Of a stretch of 64,000 nt of DNA, positions 1-60,522 are shown piece after piece (the first letter of the stretch is position 1; each line of letters begins with the position of its first letter). The position numbers and the translations under genes are program-made. The stretch comes from Lycocorax pyrrhopterus obiensis. Taxonomy: Eukaryota; Chordata; Aves; Passeriformes; Paradisaeidae. The stretch spans positions 11,798,830 through 11,862,829 of the forward strand of contig JACSVZ010000022.1 of the NCBI GenBank assembly GCA_014706295.1, in the 5' to 3' direction. Below the pieces are notes generated by a model. It had not been told where the DNA came from and searched no databases. It saw nothing but the letters and a program-made list of their open reading frames with translations.

Positions 1-1309
1 TTATTGCTGCTTTCTCTTTGCATGCCAATGCCTATTCCTCAGGAATTAATTTCCCCAGCATCTTCCTGTACATTACTGACAACTTCCAAGGCTCCTCTCT
101 TTGGCTGGACATTCAATCCTCTTACCACTACCCTTCCTTTACCATTTTTCCTCCTTTTTCACAGGTTTTCAATCAGAATAACCAACAAAGGCAGTCTTTG
201 TGCAAAGGCCTTCCAGCCTCAATGGCAGACGAGCACTGCTGGAGCTGAACAGGAAAGCTGAAGAGTCTTCCCACTCCAATTCTGCACGTGCCAGGAATTG
301 TCTCTAAAACAGAAAGTTACATCCATCCTCCGACAGCCAATATTCAGCCCCCCTTGTGTTTATACATGAGTTTCAGATCTCCAGCTCCAAGGCGATAGAG
401 GAAGCAATTGCTTTTGGTTCTGCACCAAGTTTCCTGCCCAAACCATCATGTCTGTCTGGTGGGAAGGCAGATCTTCATCCACACCATGACGTTCAAGAAA
501 GGAGGAGGTAACTAAATCCACTAGCTTTTCACCTTGTCCTCCTCCACCAAAGCATTTGGAATTAAAGAACAAGGAAAAAATGTCATGTTCTAAGCTTTCT
601 AATAGGTAATGTCTTTAGAAGTGGCTAGTTTATTTTTAATGCTTTTCCCACAAAGTTTCAAGGGTTCAAATTGTCATTGTTTACCACCAAAAAGCTGAGC
701 CCTGGTCACTGGACGTATAACCACTGTGTTGTTTAAGTTTCATGACTAAATACTGAAGAAAGAAGCTGCACAGCCACCTTAAAGAAATATGCATTGTTTT
801 GATCTAATATAAATGGACATAAGCAGTAAAGAAAGTGTTTCGTTTAGGAGTAAGTTTCCATTGAAAAATATGAACATTTTTGACTAAGGGTTCCAAAGTG
901 GAAATAGACAGCTTCACACAGACCAATCTCACACTCTTATTTCCCAAACAATCTGCTCCCAGAGCAAAAACTAGACGTGCACCATATGAGTTTCTGGTTA
1001 TGAAATCTTTAGTTTCTAAACACAAACAAAAAGACAGAAGTGGACTAGAAGAGGAAACAACCTATAACAGGACTTTGCTCCTCTGATGCAGCAGCAAATT
1101 CAGAGCCAACCTGCAAAGGCCTTTGCAATTCAGCGCACGAAGAGTCAGCGGCTGACGTGGCCTGCTGACTTCATGGACCTGAAGGCTCCCTGTGAGTCCC
1201 ATCAGTGCAAAAAAGCCACAGAGGCTGAAAAAACCCTTGGAATCACACACTGCGCCCATCTCCAGGGAGCTGTCACGGCTCACGTTCACAGATACATCAA
1301 AGACACACT
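1..1309. other. AT-rich flank, no gene recognised
   Basis: Both strands were read. Only short ORFs without family features are present. If a leftward gene starts in the 1310-2050 island, this stretch would be its first intron; I see nothing here that proves it. Confidence 0.6.
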
Positions 1310-1625
1310 TTTAAAGCGGTGCACTTTAACACTCACCCGCCTCACCCAGCGCTTCGCAGGGCCGAGAGAAGGGCGATTCCTCCAGGCACACCTTCGGTAC
1401 CCGGATCCCAGCGGCGTCCTGGAGCCTCCCTCAAAACATGGCCGGGTTCCGCCGAGCCCTCCGGCCTCTGCTTTCTGGGCAAGAAAATAACGCAGAAAAA
1501 GCTGAAATAGCGGGCAGGAGATGCCTCCTGCCCGCCACGCCAGCCAGGCACCGGCACCTCGCCCGCCCTCGGGACCGTCCTGTGTGACAGCGCGGGGGCC
1601 GGGCCCGAGCGCCGCCACCTCAGCG

Positions 1626-1654
1626 CTGGGCTGGGCTGGGCTGGGCTGGGCTGG
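1626..1654 (+). repeat. (CTGGG)n short tandem repeat
   Basis: About six copies of the pentamer CTGGG lie inside the upstream CpG island. Runs of three G separated by two-base CT loops fit a canonical G-quadruplex on the + strand. Confidence 0.85.
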
Positions 1655-1744
1655 CGGGGCACGGGCGACCCCGGCACAGCGAACCCCGGCTTGGAAAGCC
1701 GCGGGGACGGGGACGCACCACGGCCCTGAGCAGCACCGCCGGCC

Positions 1745-1800
1745 CTGGTCCCGATCCCGGTCCTGATCCCAGTCCCAGTCCCGGCCGCCGGCCCGATCCC
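1745..1800 (-). repeat. Imperfect GATCCC/GGTCCC/AGTCCC hexamer array
   Basis: Degenerate six-base units, each with a CCC run, follow one another in the CpG island. The minus strand therefore carries a series of GGG runs that could also fold as G-quadruplexes. Confidence 0.7.
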
Positions 1801-1827
1801 GCCCGGCGCCGCCGACGTTGCAGGGCG

Positions 1828-1843
1828 CGAGGCATTGTGGGCG
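1828..1843 (-). promoter_or_regulatory. ZNF143/SBS-like site
   Basis: The minus strand reads CGCCCACAATGCCTCG, matching 14 of 16 positions of the ZNF143 (SBF/Staf) consensus YWCCCAYAATGCAYYG. Such sites usually mark CpG-island promoters close to the transcription start, often bidirectional ones. This supports reading the surrounding island as a promoter. Confidence 0.6.
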
Positions 1844-2235
1844 CGCGCCTTAACCCGCTGCGGTGCGGGGCGGGCTAGGAATTCCAAAAACATCCAATTA
1901 TATCCAGCTCCGCGTGTTCCAGGGAGAAGTTTAAGGGATTTGTTTCAACCAGGCAAAGCTGAAATAAAGGTTTAAATTGAACCCTGGGCGCGCGCTGCTC
2001 TCGGTGCGGTTCCAGGCTGCAAAAACGACCTCCCGGGGGTTGTCTCTGAGGGGAGGCTGCCCGTGGGGGTGAATTATATGGAATTATGTGGGTTTTCCTC
2101 AGACACTTGTTGATGTGAGCGAAGTGGGGTTAGCAGCTGATGCCCCATGTTGCTCCCAGGCTGGGAATAGCAGGTTGAGGGGCTGGTTGGACCCCCAGGC
2201 CTCCCCCAGCTTCACGTCCAGCTCTGCCTGCGCTG

Positions 2236-2755
2236 CTGTGGTCACACCTGGAGCACTGGGTTGGCTCGGGGCACCACAATATAAGGAAGATCTAAAGCTA
2301 CTAAGGAGCATCCAAAGGGGGAACACAAGGATGAGGAAGGGTCTAGGGAAAGCCATTAGAGGAATGGCTGAGGGTACTTGGCTTGTTCAGCCTGAGGAAG
2401 AGGAGACTGAGGGGAGACATCATCGAGGTCTGCAGCTTCCTCACGAGGGGAAGTGGAGGAGCAGCTCCCATCTCTGCTCTCTGGTGACTGGTGATAGGAC
2501 AAAAGGGAGTAGCTGAAACTGTGTCAGGGGAAGTTGAGGTTGGATATTAGGAAAAGGCTCTTCTCCCAGAGGGTGGTCAGGCACTGAACAGGCTCCCCAG
2601 GGAATGGTCACAGCCCCAAGGCTCTCAGAGCTCAAGGAGCATTTGGACAATGCTCTCAGGGATGCACAGGGTGGGATTTTGGGGTTTCCTGTGCAGGGCC
2701 AGGAGTTGGACTCAATGATCCATGTGTGTCCCTTCCAACTCAGGATTTTGTCTCC
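2236..2755 (+). repeat. CR1 LINE 3' fragment (sense)
   Basis: The stretch reads as the end of CR1 ORF2 plus its 3' UTR: the cacctggagcactg segment, the 'cagcctgaggaagaggagactg' region, 'ggttggatattaggaaaaggctcttctccc', and the terminal 'ggagttggactcaatgatcc' followed by 'cccttccaactcagg'. It is 5'-truncated as usual for CR1 and moderately diverged. The terminal octamers are degraded. The 142-aa ORF over it is decayed LINE sequence, not a host gene. Confidence 0.85.
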
Positions 2756-5700
2756 AGAGATCCTCCCGAAGGTGAGGGTGGATCAGATGGAAAGAGCACC
2801 CAGAGTTGCTTTGTGGTGCGTGGAAGCACGGGCCAGGCGAGCACATTAATGCCATTGTTAACTTCTTTTTAATCATCAGCTGTAGGCACAGGGCAATGGT
2901 TTAGTATTTACGTCTGAATCCCACAGAGACAATACGCTGCTCATTTCAGTGCAACTCCTAGTCTGGCCTCCGTACTTAATAAGTAGGCTATTATCTGACT
3001 ATCAGTGCACGGGAGATTAACGGGAGCCATTTTCATTACCATTAATGGTGGCTACACACATAATGCTCTCACATCAATGAGAAGATAATGGGCCCTTAAG
3101 TGTGCGTGTGTAAGGCTGACAGAGGAAGGGGTATGAAATATAAAGCAAACTCGGCTTAAATAATTTGCTTTTCCAGTTAAGAAGAAAGTAATCTCTTCTC
3201 ATAAGCAGCATCATTTTCTGGTAAACGTGAACCAACAGGCAATGAGGTTCCCATTATACAAATGCTGTGTTACAGGCTCTAATGAGCGTATTAATCTTTG
3301 TTTTTCCATAGAATTGGTAGATATTCCAGTGACTGGTGTTGGCGTTGGCTCTGCAGCAGTTCTGGGTGAATGTGTGTGCTCACAGCCTGAGCCAGGAGTC
3401 ATCCTCAACCCCAGACACACAGGGAGCAGCAAAGACTCACCTACGTGAGGGCGGCGCGATGGGGCTGTCTGGTGTGCAATAGGAATGAAGGGATGCCACA
3501 AACATTTGTCTTTCTCAGCAAGCAAATAAATGCATGCCATTCCCTGGCAAGTCCAGTTTGCACTGTTCCTGGAATTTGGGATGGGTGCATAGCTCTCTCC
3601 CCGTCTCCGCTATGTGTGGCAAATGTCTATTCTGAGATAATAGATAATGCCAAGAAGAAACATTTACAAAGGCAGCCTGCACTGCCTTCACTACTTGTTC
3701 TCTTTATCTGCTTATGAACTGTTTCTAGCTTGAAACTAAATGACAAATATTTTTAGCACAATTGCCATTGTTATAATTGTTATGCCCAATGTCAAGAACA
3801 TATGAAACATGATGATAAGGAACAAATTACAGCATAAAATAATACAAGGCAGGCACAGTATCCTTGAGCTGTTTTCCATGTTGAGATTTTCCCGATAGAA
3901 ATAATTTTGCTTGGCTTCAAAAGGACAATACACAAACATGTAAAGGTCAGTCTGATCTGAGAGCACAGAAAACAGCTAGAGCCAAATTCTGCAGAGATTT
4001 CATGAATAAGTTCACCATAATTGCAGTGAAGAAGACTAATAGCAAGTGGAAGCTTACTAAGATAAGCTACCTAGTGTGCAATTTTGCTTGTAAGTTAATG
4101 ATTTTGTTTGATGGCTTTGAAACTTCTTAGGGGAAAAAAATCTCTGCAATAGGATTTAAACCAAAGAGCATTCATTTTCACTTTTTCCTGTTTTACAGAT
4201 TTACTAAACCCTTTCTAATCTATTAATAAGACTAGATATTGGTTATTAAATATTGCAGTCCTTGACATAAATGAAGCAGCATTACCACTCAGTTTAAAGC
4301 ACACAAAAATACCTGAAAAATTCTCTTCTAGAATAGCTGACAGCCTGGACTTCAAATAGTAAAGGCAAAAGAGATACCACAAAACCCTGTTTTGACTTGT
4401 TTATTGATGCCTATGTGGGCTGAATTACAACACTTAGTAGTAGCAGCACTTGTCATGGACTGAGAAACTGTGGATTTTTATTGCCTTTTTCCCTCCCAAC
4501 ACACCTGAGATGAGCCACTATATCAGGATGTCACAACACTTAAATTGAGGGGGAAAAAGAAGAAACGCAGATCCCTTCTTAGATAAATCTACTTAATAAA
4601 TCTGAGGAGCGAGGAGCGAGGGATGGACCTGCTTGCATGATAAATGTCAGCGCTGGAGTTCTGCGCTGTCTTTGTGTGTGACTTATTGTAACTGTGTGAA
4701 TAACACACAACTGTGAACGTAACAGAACTGGGTCTGTAACACAGAACTGTGTCTCTAACTGTGTGAATAATAATGCAACCCCAAACTCAGCCCTTCCAGT
4801 GCCAGGAGAAGTCTGGTAAATTGATGGGACTGTGGTTAACACCCTTTTCCTGCAGGGCTTTTTGGTACTTCTGGGCGTTGCATGCTCTGAGTAGCACCCT
4901 GTGAACTGCAGGTTGTCATCTGAGCCACCAAAGACTTCATCTCATTTTCGACTTCACGGGCTTGAGAGTTCAGAGTGACTTTGGGGAGGGTCTTATCTTT
5001 GTAAATCTCAACGGAAGATTCCTACTAATGTTATGTCACATAAAAAAATACTAGAAAAATAATATGTGAAATATTTTCTGCCATGGGATGAAACACCAGT
5101 TGTTATTAAATGTTTATTTTTATATTATTATTTATTATGCTGAATGAATAAAAGTTATTATTATTAATCATAGCACTCAGGATTATTGATATTCATTGCA
5201 TTTGGCAACAACAGCCTAGCAAACTTACCCAGCTACAATGAATATTGCCATTAAGCTACAGAAATGTCACATGCACTTAATAAAACAATCTCTTCCCTTT
5301 CTTTGTACAAGGGAACATTACTTTTTTCCTTCCTTTTCAGCTGAGAAACCCGTGTTTTCTGATACATTTTCTCAGTTAACTTGACACTGACACAAATCAG
5401 TAACTCCATCTAATGACCAGCACTGCTGGTGGTCAGGCACCAGACGCCAGACTAGGGGCAGGGGTTTAGTCCTACAGCTAAATCATAGAGTCCTGGCTAT
5501 GCCATGACCACACACCACAGGCTCCAGCACTGAATTTCGTGTCCAGCTCTTCAAAGCACAGACAAGATCAGGACAGTAATCAACCCCCATCCTTCCTCTG
5601 CATATTTATAGGGAATTCACTTCTGATTGAGCTCCCTGTGCCCACTCCCCCACACAGCTGGGAGGGGATTTTAATGTGTGTATTTCTACTACCCATCAGG

Positions 5701-6875
5701 CCACTCAGACATCCTTTCATTATATTTTTCCACCTCAGAGCTAGAGCTGAAACAAAACTTAAGCAGACACTTGTATTTAGGAGCCCACATCAGTCCTTCT
5801 CCCTGTGCACGTTTTTTTTCATTTCAAAAACTAAACAAAATTTGGAAAGCTTTTATATGAGACAACAGGAAGCTTTACTCTGATATTGGAACAGCAAACA
5901 GAAAAGCAACCTTTTATTTTAAAAGCAGCTGTTACTCCATGCAGCTTTAACTTTGTGTTAATGTCACATCCATGGGTTTCACATCACAGTTTGTAGCACT
6001 GTCAATCAAAGCTGTCAAAGTGGCCAGCTTGGTCCAGGAGAGGGAAAAAGCCTGGAAGTGCTGCTTGAATCTATTCTGTGGATATTCAGAATGAACTCTG
6101 GGAGGCTGGTTCAAGTGGCTTATTCCCAAGGCAATTAAGTCTTTCTTAAGTAAATGTGTGTAAAAAATGCTCCCTCAGCCTGGTGGTACCTGACACTGCT
6201 GACTTCTTAATACGCATTAGCTGTCCCTGGCTGGGATTAGAGAGAATATCACTGAAAACACAGCAGAAAAATAGCTGGGTTTGTGTGTATATGTGTTGGG
6301 ATATCTTTGGACTGCACGTTCCATCCCTTCCTCGGGGCAGGACTCACAAACGCCAGCTCCTGACACTGCACACCCACACTGCTGCAGATGTCCTTCAAAA
6401 GACATGCTGAAAGAAACTCGTTATTGATTTCTTCTCCATCACATCACTTGAGACCTGTTAAATTGGCTTGGGGAAGTTTGTAATCATTTGAGAGGAAAAA
6501 AATGATTCCTAAGCAAATGGGGAAGCAGCTTTTCTAAATGAGAGCGCCCTAAGCCAGTGCCCGAAACTGGAGACTGCTCTCACCCTTCAGGCTCTGTTTT
6601 TTGCCATATCATTTGAGAAATGCAACTGTTGCATGGAAACCTTGAATAATCACTTGGTATCAATACCCAGGGACCCTGGCAGCTGCACTGAATTACTTCT
6701 TGGTCACAGTGCCTAGTGAAACTGCGGCTTGAAATGTGGCTGCAATCATGCCAGCTACTCGGATTGCATGGCTGAGGTGCTGGGGTGTCAGCTGTGCTTC
6801 CCCTGCGGGGTTTAACCCTTCGGGCACTGCCTCCTCTCTGCTCCAGGCTGTGCCTGCTTTGTCAGGAATGCTGAC
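2756..6875. other. Intergenic DNA with a possible conserved regulatory block near 2860-3110
   Basis: No gene is recognised. 2860-3110 is rich in TAAT homeodomain-type cores, including the perfect palindrome ACCATTAATGGT at 3038-3049. 4670-4790 holds a loose repetition of AACTGTGTGAATAA-like units. 5090-5180 is very AT-rich. The rest shows no structure I can name. Confidence 0.5.
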
Positions 6876-7125
6876 ATAGAATCATACAAGGATCATCAAG
6901 GTCCAACTCCTGGTCCTGCACAGGACAATTCCTTCATGTGCCTGAGAGCATTGTCGAAACACTCTGTGAGCTCTGCCAGTCTTGGAGGCAAGACCACTTC
7001 CCTGGGGACCTGTTCCAGTGCCCATCCACCCTCTGGGGGCAGAACCTGTTCCAAATATCAGACCTAAACCTCTCCTGACACAACTTCATGCTGTTTCCTG
7101 GGTCTTATCCCTGCACATGCCATCT
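6876..7125 (-). repeat. CR1 LINE 3' fragment (antisense)
   Basis: It begins with the CR1 3' end in reverse ('catagaatcatacaaggatcatcaaggtccaactcctgg', read in pieces) and continues through the 'ccacttccctggggacctgttccagtgccc' and 'aacctctcctgacacaacttcatg' CR1 signatures. It appears to belong to the same CR1 type as the copy at 2236-2755 but in the opposite orientation. The left boundary is clear; the right one is approximate. Confidence 0.85.
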
Positions 7126-10100
7126 CCAGAGCTACTACGACACTAGTTTGAGCAGCCTTTCTCAAGTTCAGGAGTCGTTATATGTTTTTGGTCTCCAGAC
7201 CAATAAGATAGATGGGGAATTTCAATGGATGAGGGAGGATTTTCAGTGCTGCTTCTCAGGTGAGGTGGTTTGTGGCACAAGGCACCCCTCTCAGTCTAAG
7301 AAAAATGCTGGCAGCTTCCAGGGTGTTTCTGTCTCAATGTTTTTCCTTTATAGACATGGAGAAATAGAAAAAGAGGGTTGTGAAAGGCTGTTTGTAGGAT
7401 GTTATAGCAGAATTACCACATTAGCAGGGCTGTAAAGGTGTGAATTTGAACCTTGACTCCAGTATAGAGGTAAATGGGTGCTGATGTGTTTGATCCAGGG
7501 GAGGAATGAGGCCAGTCAGGTTTCCTTCATGCAGGCCCTTGATCACACAAACAAGGCAGCTGCGTCAGCCAGATGTGGACAAATTGTTCACCTTGCTGGT
7601 ACTCTGATGTACCAGACAGCTTGGTGAATCTGCCTTCTACCTCTGTCTACTCATCAAAGAGTGATGAGAATTGGTTGTGCAGCTCAGCAAGTTAATATTA
7701 GAGAATTACAAATGTGAAATGCAGATGATGGTGGTGTAAAAATGCTGAAAAGCCCTGATTAGGAGCTGCCTCCCCCCAACATTGGAGACTTCACAGGGAT
7801 TGGACAGAAAATTACAGATTTCACACACCAGTTCTGATGAATTTTACAGATCGCCCTGGGCTGCTGGGAAACCATTTCAAAGCACAAAAGTCATTGAGAA
7901 TTTTTCCTTTCTTGTGTAGTGATGAGAACAATTTTTGAAACATTGTGCTTTGCTGTCACCAGGATGTTTTCCTCAGCGATTAATTTACCAGGCTGCAAAA
8001 GGAGGGGAAGATCAGTGTGTGGTTCTTTTGGCCATGGCCTGCTGAGGGTGTACCACTGTGCTGCTGCTCAGTTTGGGCAGCTCTGTCCCTCTGGTCCCTC
8101 TGAAGAGCAGAAGGACATGTCTGGGCTATTACCACCTCTCTTGGGTCTTCTACCATGATAGTCTTGGCTTCAGCTGGCTTTAGTCCCAGAGCAGCTGAGC
8201 TCTGTAACAGTGCTCTAGTTATTAGCCCAGGGTAATGGCAGGTTTAAAAAATTACAAGTTTAAAATTAGAAGGTCAAGAGTTCTTGTCCTTTTTTTCATA
8301 ATCTCTTTCTAGCTGATTCAGTAATCTTTATGTAGAAAATCTTCAACAAGACACATGGCACACATCACAGAGTCCAGAGATGGCTGCCCAAGGTGACTGG
8401 AGGCAACCTCGGGTCACGAGCAGTTAGATCCTCTCCCTGCATCCAACATCACCCTTGAGGAGACAGGAGAGAGCCCTTTCCTCCTCCCATGCAGGAAGAT
8501 GATTTATCCTAATCCATTTATACCCATATACATTCTAAACTTCCACAGTGTCCTGTGGCAGGAAGCTTCACACCTCACCCAACTCGTATGTGAAGACTTC
8601 CCAGTTATCATTTTGGATGTGTCTGCAGGAGATCCTGCTGTGTGCAGTGCTGAGCTGCCATCACTCAGGCCACTGGCAGTGGGACTTACTTCTAATTGTG
8701 ACAGAGAAATAGGATGTGACATGCCACCTTGGGAAGGCTGCTGTGTGCCCTGGAGCAGGGGAGCGGGCTGGCTGATTAGCTCCTGCAGCACTGGGACAGG
8801 CACGCTTTGCCTTTGGGGTGTGAATGGAAAGACTGGAATACTCTGACACCGCTGTGTTTGATCAGACATCTGCAAAGGCACCGTGAGCCAGCTGACGTTA
8901 TTAAAATGGAGAGGAGGTGGGTGTAAATGAACTGAGTGGAATAATGCACCCCATGGTACCGTGGGATGTAAGACCATCTCCAGCTTTCAGCAGCTGTGAC
9001 AATTACAGGGTTTGGGCTGTGGAGAGACACGTCCCCAGCTAACATTTTTAGCGTCTACTGTTCCTCTTGATCTGTCAGAGCGAGGAGGCTGCAGGTATTA
9101 GAGATAACAAGCTGTGGTAAGGTACTGCTCCTTTGTTTCAAGCTTGCTAACTTTGTTTCTTCATTTCTCCTAAAGTAAACCTGCGACTTCTCCCAGAAAT
9201 CTGGATGTAATCAGACAGGTGATAACAAGGTCTCTCTATCTAAGGTTAATCACCCCTAGCAATGCAGCTGGAGCCATGCAAAAATAAGTTTGGATGGGAA
9301 GAGGATCCTGATTCAAACACTGTCTGAGAACAGGGACATTCGATCTCTGGAGTATCATCCTAACCTGAGGATGTTTCCCATCCCATGGAGGGATTCCATT
9401 CCCTCCATGAAGTCAGGATGTGCATCAGAACCTTAAAGTGAAGGCACATCCTCAGGAATTAAAGGAGGATTAAAGAAACAACTAGGATCTCTTAAGCATC
9501 TCTGTGGCCTGGCATTTGGAGAGGGCTGCAGTAATGACTGCTTGACCAATTCTTTGTCCTTGGTCCTCTCCTGATGGTGAGGGATGCAGCTGCCTGTGAT
9601 TGCCTTGCTCTGTGTACACATATCCCTGTACACCAATATCCCTGCTAAGAATCCCTCAGACCCCATCCAGAACCCCTTAATCAGGAGAAGTCCTTTTTAA
9701 CATTCAGACTGGACTCTTGAAGCAACATTTCACCCATCAAAAGCTGAGGGTGAGTTTATACTTCAGGAAATAAAAAACTCAGGATACTGAGCAATTTTGG
9801 TTTTCTTTCTTTTTTTGCTAAATTAAAGTTGTAGTTGGTTTTATGAATTAAACTTTCAAGGTAGATGTGTGGTCCTGCAGCACTCGTGCAGGAGTTCAGA
9901 TGGTCAGATACACAGATAAGAAATCATATGAATGAAAATTATAATATCAGGCTCTGGGAGTTTTAAGTTTCTCTTTGAAATATAGGTTGTGTTGTTCCTG
10001 TGGCCTCACCCTTATTAAAAAGCTCAGGAAAGTCTGTGTTTTCCTTCACATCCATGTGGAGTCCCAGCCAAGCCAGGCTTGCTTTCTGCACAGCTTATCA

Positions 10101-11919
10101 AGATAAAAGTGCAGGTGGAAAAAATCCTATTTCTGTCAAACTTAGCCTCTCAGCAGCAATGCCTTTTGCTGTTTCACACTGTGTCTCCTTTGCAGTACAA
10201 CTGAGCTGGAAAATAGCAATGCCTACAGGAGGTTTTTAGAGGCAGGAGGCAGAACAAGAGATGCAGGAAACCTTAAGAACTGACACAAAAGCCAGGTTCT
10301 AACCTGCATGGCTGTATCCCAGCTTTCCCCTGTTGTTCCCAGCAGTTTCCAGAGCATGTAACAAGACCAGCCTAACCCCAGGCTGCTTTTGGCTAACTTG
10401 AGCTCCTGTTCTGATTCTCATGTCAGGTTGCCTGACCCTGCAGTGCAGAGTGAGACCTCCCTGTGTGGTTTGTAAGGAATGTTTTTTCTGCATTCATGAA
10501 AAAATTAAACTGATCTTTGCTCCATTGCCTTTTCCATCCAAATCCACCTTCTGGGGAATATGAATACTGCCAAAGCTTCTTCAGTCCACAGTTTTCTGGG
10601 TGAAATAAATTGGTTTCTTTTCTGGGTGTTTTCCTTTCATGTATAATAAAATGTGTTTTATTGTACCTGACTGCATTAATTGATGCTTTGGTTATGCACA
10701 GTGCACAGGTCAGATAATCAATATATTTTACCATTTAAACCCAGAAAGATTTGTGATCAATTCAGAGGCTGCCTTCTAATCTCAGGTGTTCAGACTTTGT
10801 TTCTTTGTTTGTTCTGTTTCTCCCTGTGGCTGATGTGAATAACAACAATGTTGTTAATATAGGGTTTTAAACATTCCTAGCACTTGAGGACCAATCCTGC
10901 TTCCTTAGGATACAGGCAGGCAGTGTTTTCCTTGAGTGAAATGATCTGCTATGATTTCAGCCGCCACCTCCTTCTCACCCCACTGCAACGAGCAGCGGGC
11001 TGTGCTTATTTAAAATGAAAGTGGAGCTGATCACTTCTGGTGGTGGTATTTAAAATGAAAGTGGAGCTGATCACTTCTGGTGGGAAGTCACACCCTGCTT
11101 TGGAGGCAGAAATGAAACGCTGACTTGCTTCAGAGGAAGAAGAGACAGCCAGAGGCGACAGAACAAACTGTTGTGCAGACGCTGAAGCCGCCGGAGATTG
11201 CAAAGAGACGACCTTGTCACCAGATGAGGCTCTCCCAAAGCTTCTTATCCTGTTGTGTTGAGCTTAGCTACAAGTCTGTCCCGATGTGGCGTGTGGCGTG
11301 TGACCTGCTCCTCAGGCTGGCCACAAGTGTATGCAGCAGGGGAGGCTGGCATGAGCCGTGTCTTCTGGATCCTGCTTCTCCTTCGCGAGGCGAGGCAATG
11401 GGGAGGGCTCGGGCATGTAAAGGAGGTGGTTGTGTGCTTGTGGGTTTGCTCTGCTGTTCACAATTAAAGTTGACTGACTTGCTTTTCTACAGGTGCAGGG
11501 TACAGCGAGTGGTGGGTACATGGTGCTCAGGTAGAAGCACTTTTGGAAGTAGAGAGATGCTCTCCTACATCCCTCTGCTCCCAGTCAGCTGGGATTCATT
11601 CTCAAACCTGGGTATACTTTAAAATACCCACAATCGTGCGTTTTAAACAATTCCTTGTCTTATCGCCCTTTAGGAGTTTGTCTTCCATGTGCACCCTCTC
11701 TGACAAATTTTATGGGAAAAACCATTGCATTTTAGGTTAGTTTGGGGCTTCATAATGTTCAGGGTGAACATGCCAGCACCTGCACGGGGAGGCATATGTG
11801 GAAAGAGGAGAGGAGCTCCACAGACCGTGTGTCCTGCACACACACCTGGCCAGCACAGCCCTCTGCCCCAACACGGACCGATCACTCCCGTGTCCTGTCA
11901 AGGGAAAAACGAGGGGCTC
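7126..11919. other. NKAIN4 5' flank, no gene recognised
   Basis: Only chance ORFs occur. 9050-9290 has clustered AGATAA/GATAA and TTTGTTT motifs that could mark an enhancer. A 40-bp tandem duplication is listed separately. No repeat family was recognised. Confidence 0.5.
11007..11083 (+). repeat. 40-bp tandem duplication (two copies)
   Basis: The segment starting TATTTAAAATGAAAGTGGAG at 11007 is repeated from 11047. The first 37 positions of both copies are identical. Each copy contains TGATCA and a GAAAGTGGAG box. Perfect identity suggests a recent duplication. It lies about 0.8 kb before the NKAIN4 CpG island. Confidence 0.95.
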
Positions 11920-12092
11920 CCCTGACCGGGGCATCGGAGCTGCCCCCGCCTCCCGGGGGAGGGCCGGGGCCGGGGCCGGAGCATCCCAGCGCGCCTGCGG
12001 GGGCGCGGGGGGCGCACCCCGGCGTTGGCGGCAGCCCCCGCCCCGCCAGCCCGCCCAGCCTGCGGGACGGCAGCGCCGCCGGAGCGTTGCCC

Positions 12093-12099
12093 TTTTAAG
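12093..12099 (+). promoter_or_regulatory. TATA-like TTTTAAG in the NKAIN4 CpG island
   Basis: This is the only AT-rich heptamer within a long GC-rich stretch, about 190 bp before the ATG. If it works as a degenerate TATA box, transcription would start near 12120-12130 and leave a 5' UTR of about 165 nt. CpG-island promoters often lack a TATA box, so this may be coincidence. Confidence 0.3.
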
Positions 12100-12289
12100 C
12101 TGTGGCCCCACTCTCCTCCTCCCCGGCTCCCGGAGGAGCTCCGGCAGCCGGCACCGACCGAGCGACACCGAGCGACCTCCGTGCCCGCCTCGCTCTCCGC
12201 GGCCGCGGAGCGGGCAGCGCGGAGCCCCAGGGCGGCGGCGGGGCCGCGGCCACCGGGCTGCCCCTGCCCTGCCCCGCTGCTCGGGGACC

Positions 12290-60522
<48,233 letters not shown>

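Larger units (their letters stand above)
1310..2050 (-). promoter_or_regulatory. Upstream CpG island, probable promoter (possibly ARFGAP1, leftward)
   Basis: A dense GC/CpG block lies between AT-rich flanks. It contains a ZNF143-like site and repetitive G/C tracts. In mammals NKAIN4 and ARFGAP1 are adjacent and divergently transcribed (established synteny), so a leftward ARFGAP1 promoter with a noncoding first exon is plausible. No ARFGAP1 coding exon (ArfGAP zinc-finger CxxC motifs) is visible in 1-1300 on the minus strand. The strand and gene are inference; the CpG island itself is seen directly. Confidence 0.55.

Noticed and set aside
1342..1893. 183-codon minus-strand ORF in the upstream CpG island
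   Set aside because: Its Arg/Pro/Gly-rich composition comes from GC content and simple repeats; no domain or splice-consistent continuation was recognised.
2088..2516. 142-codon + strand ORF
   Set aside because: It overlaps a CR1 fragment and is decayed LINE sequence.
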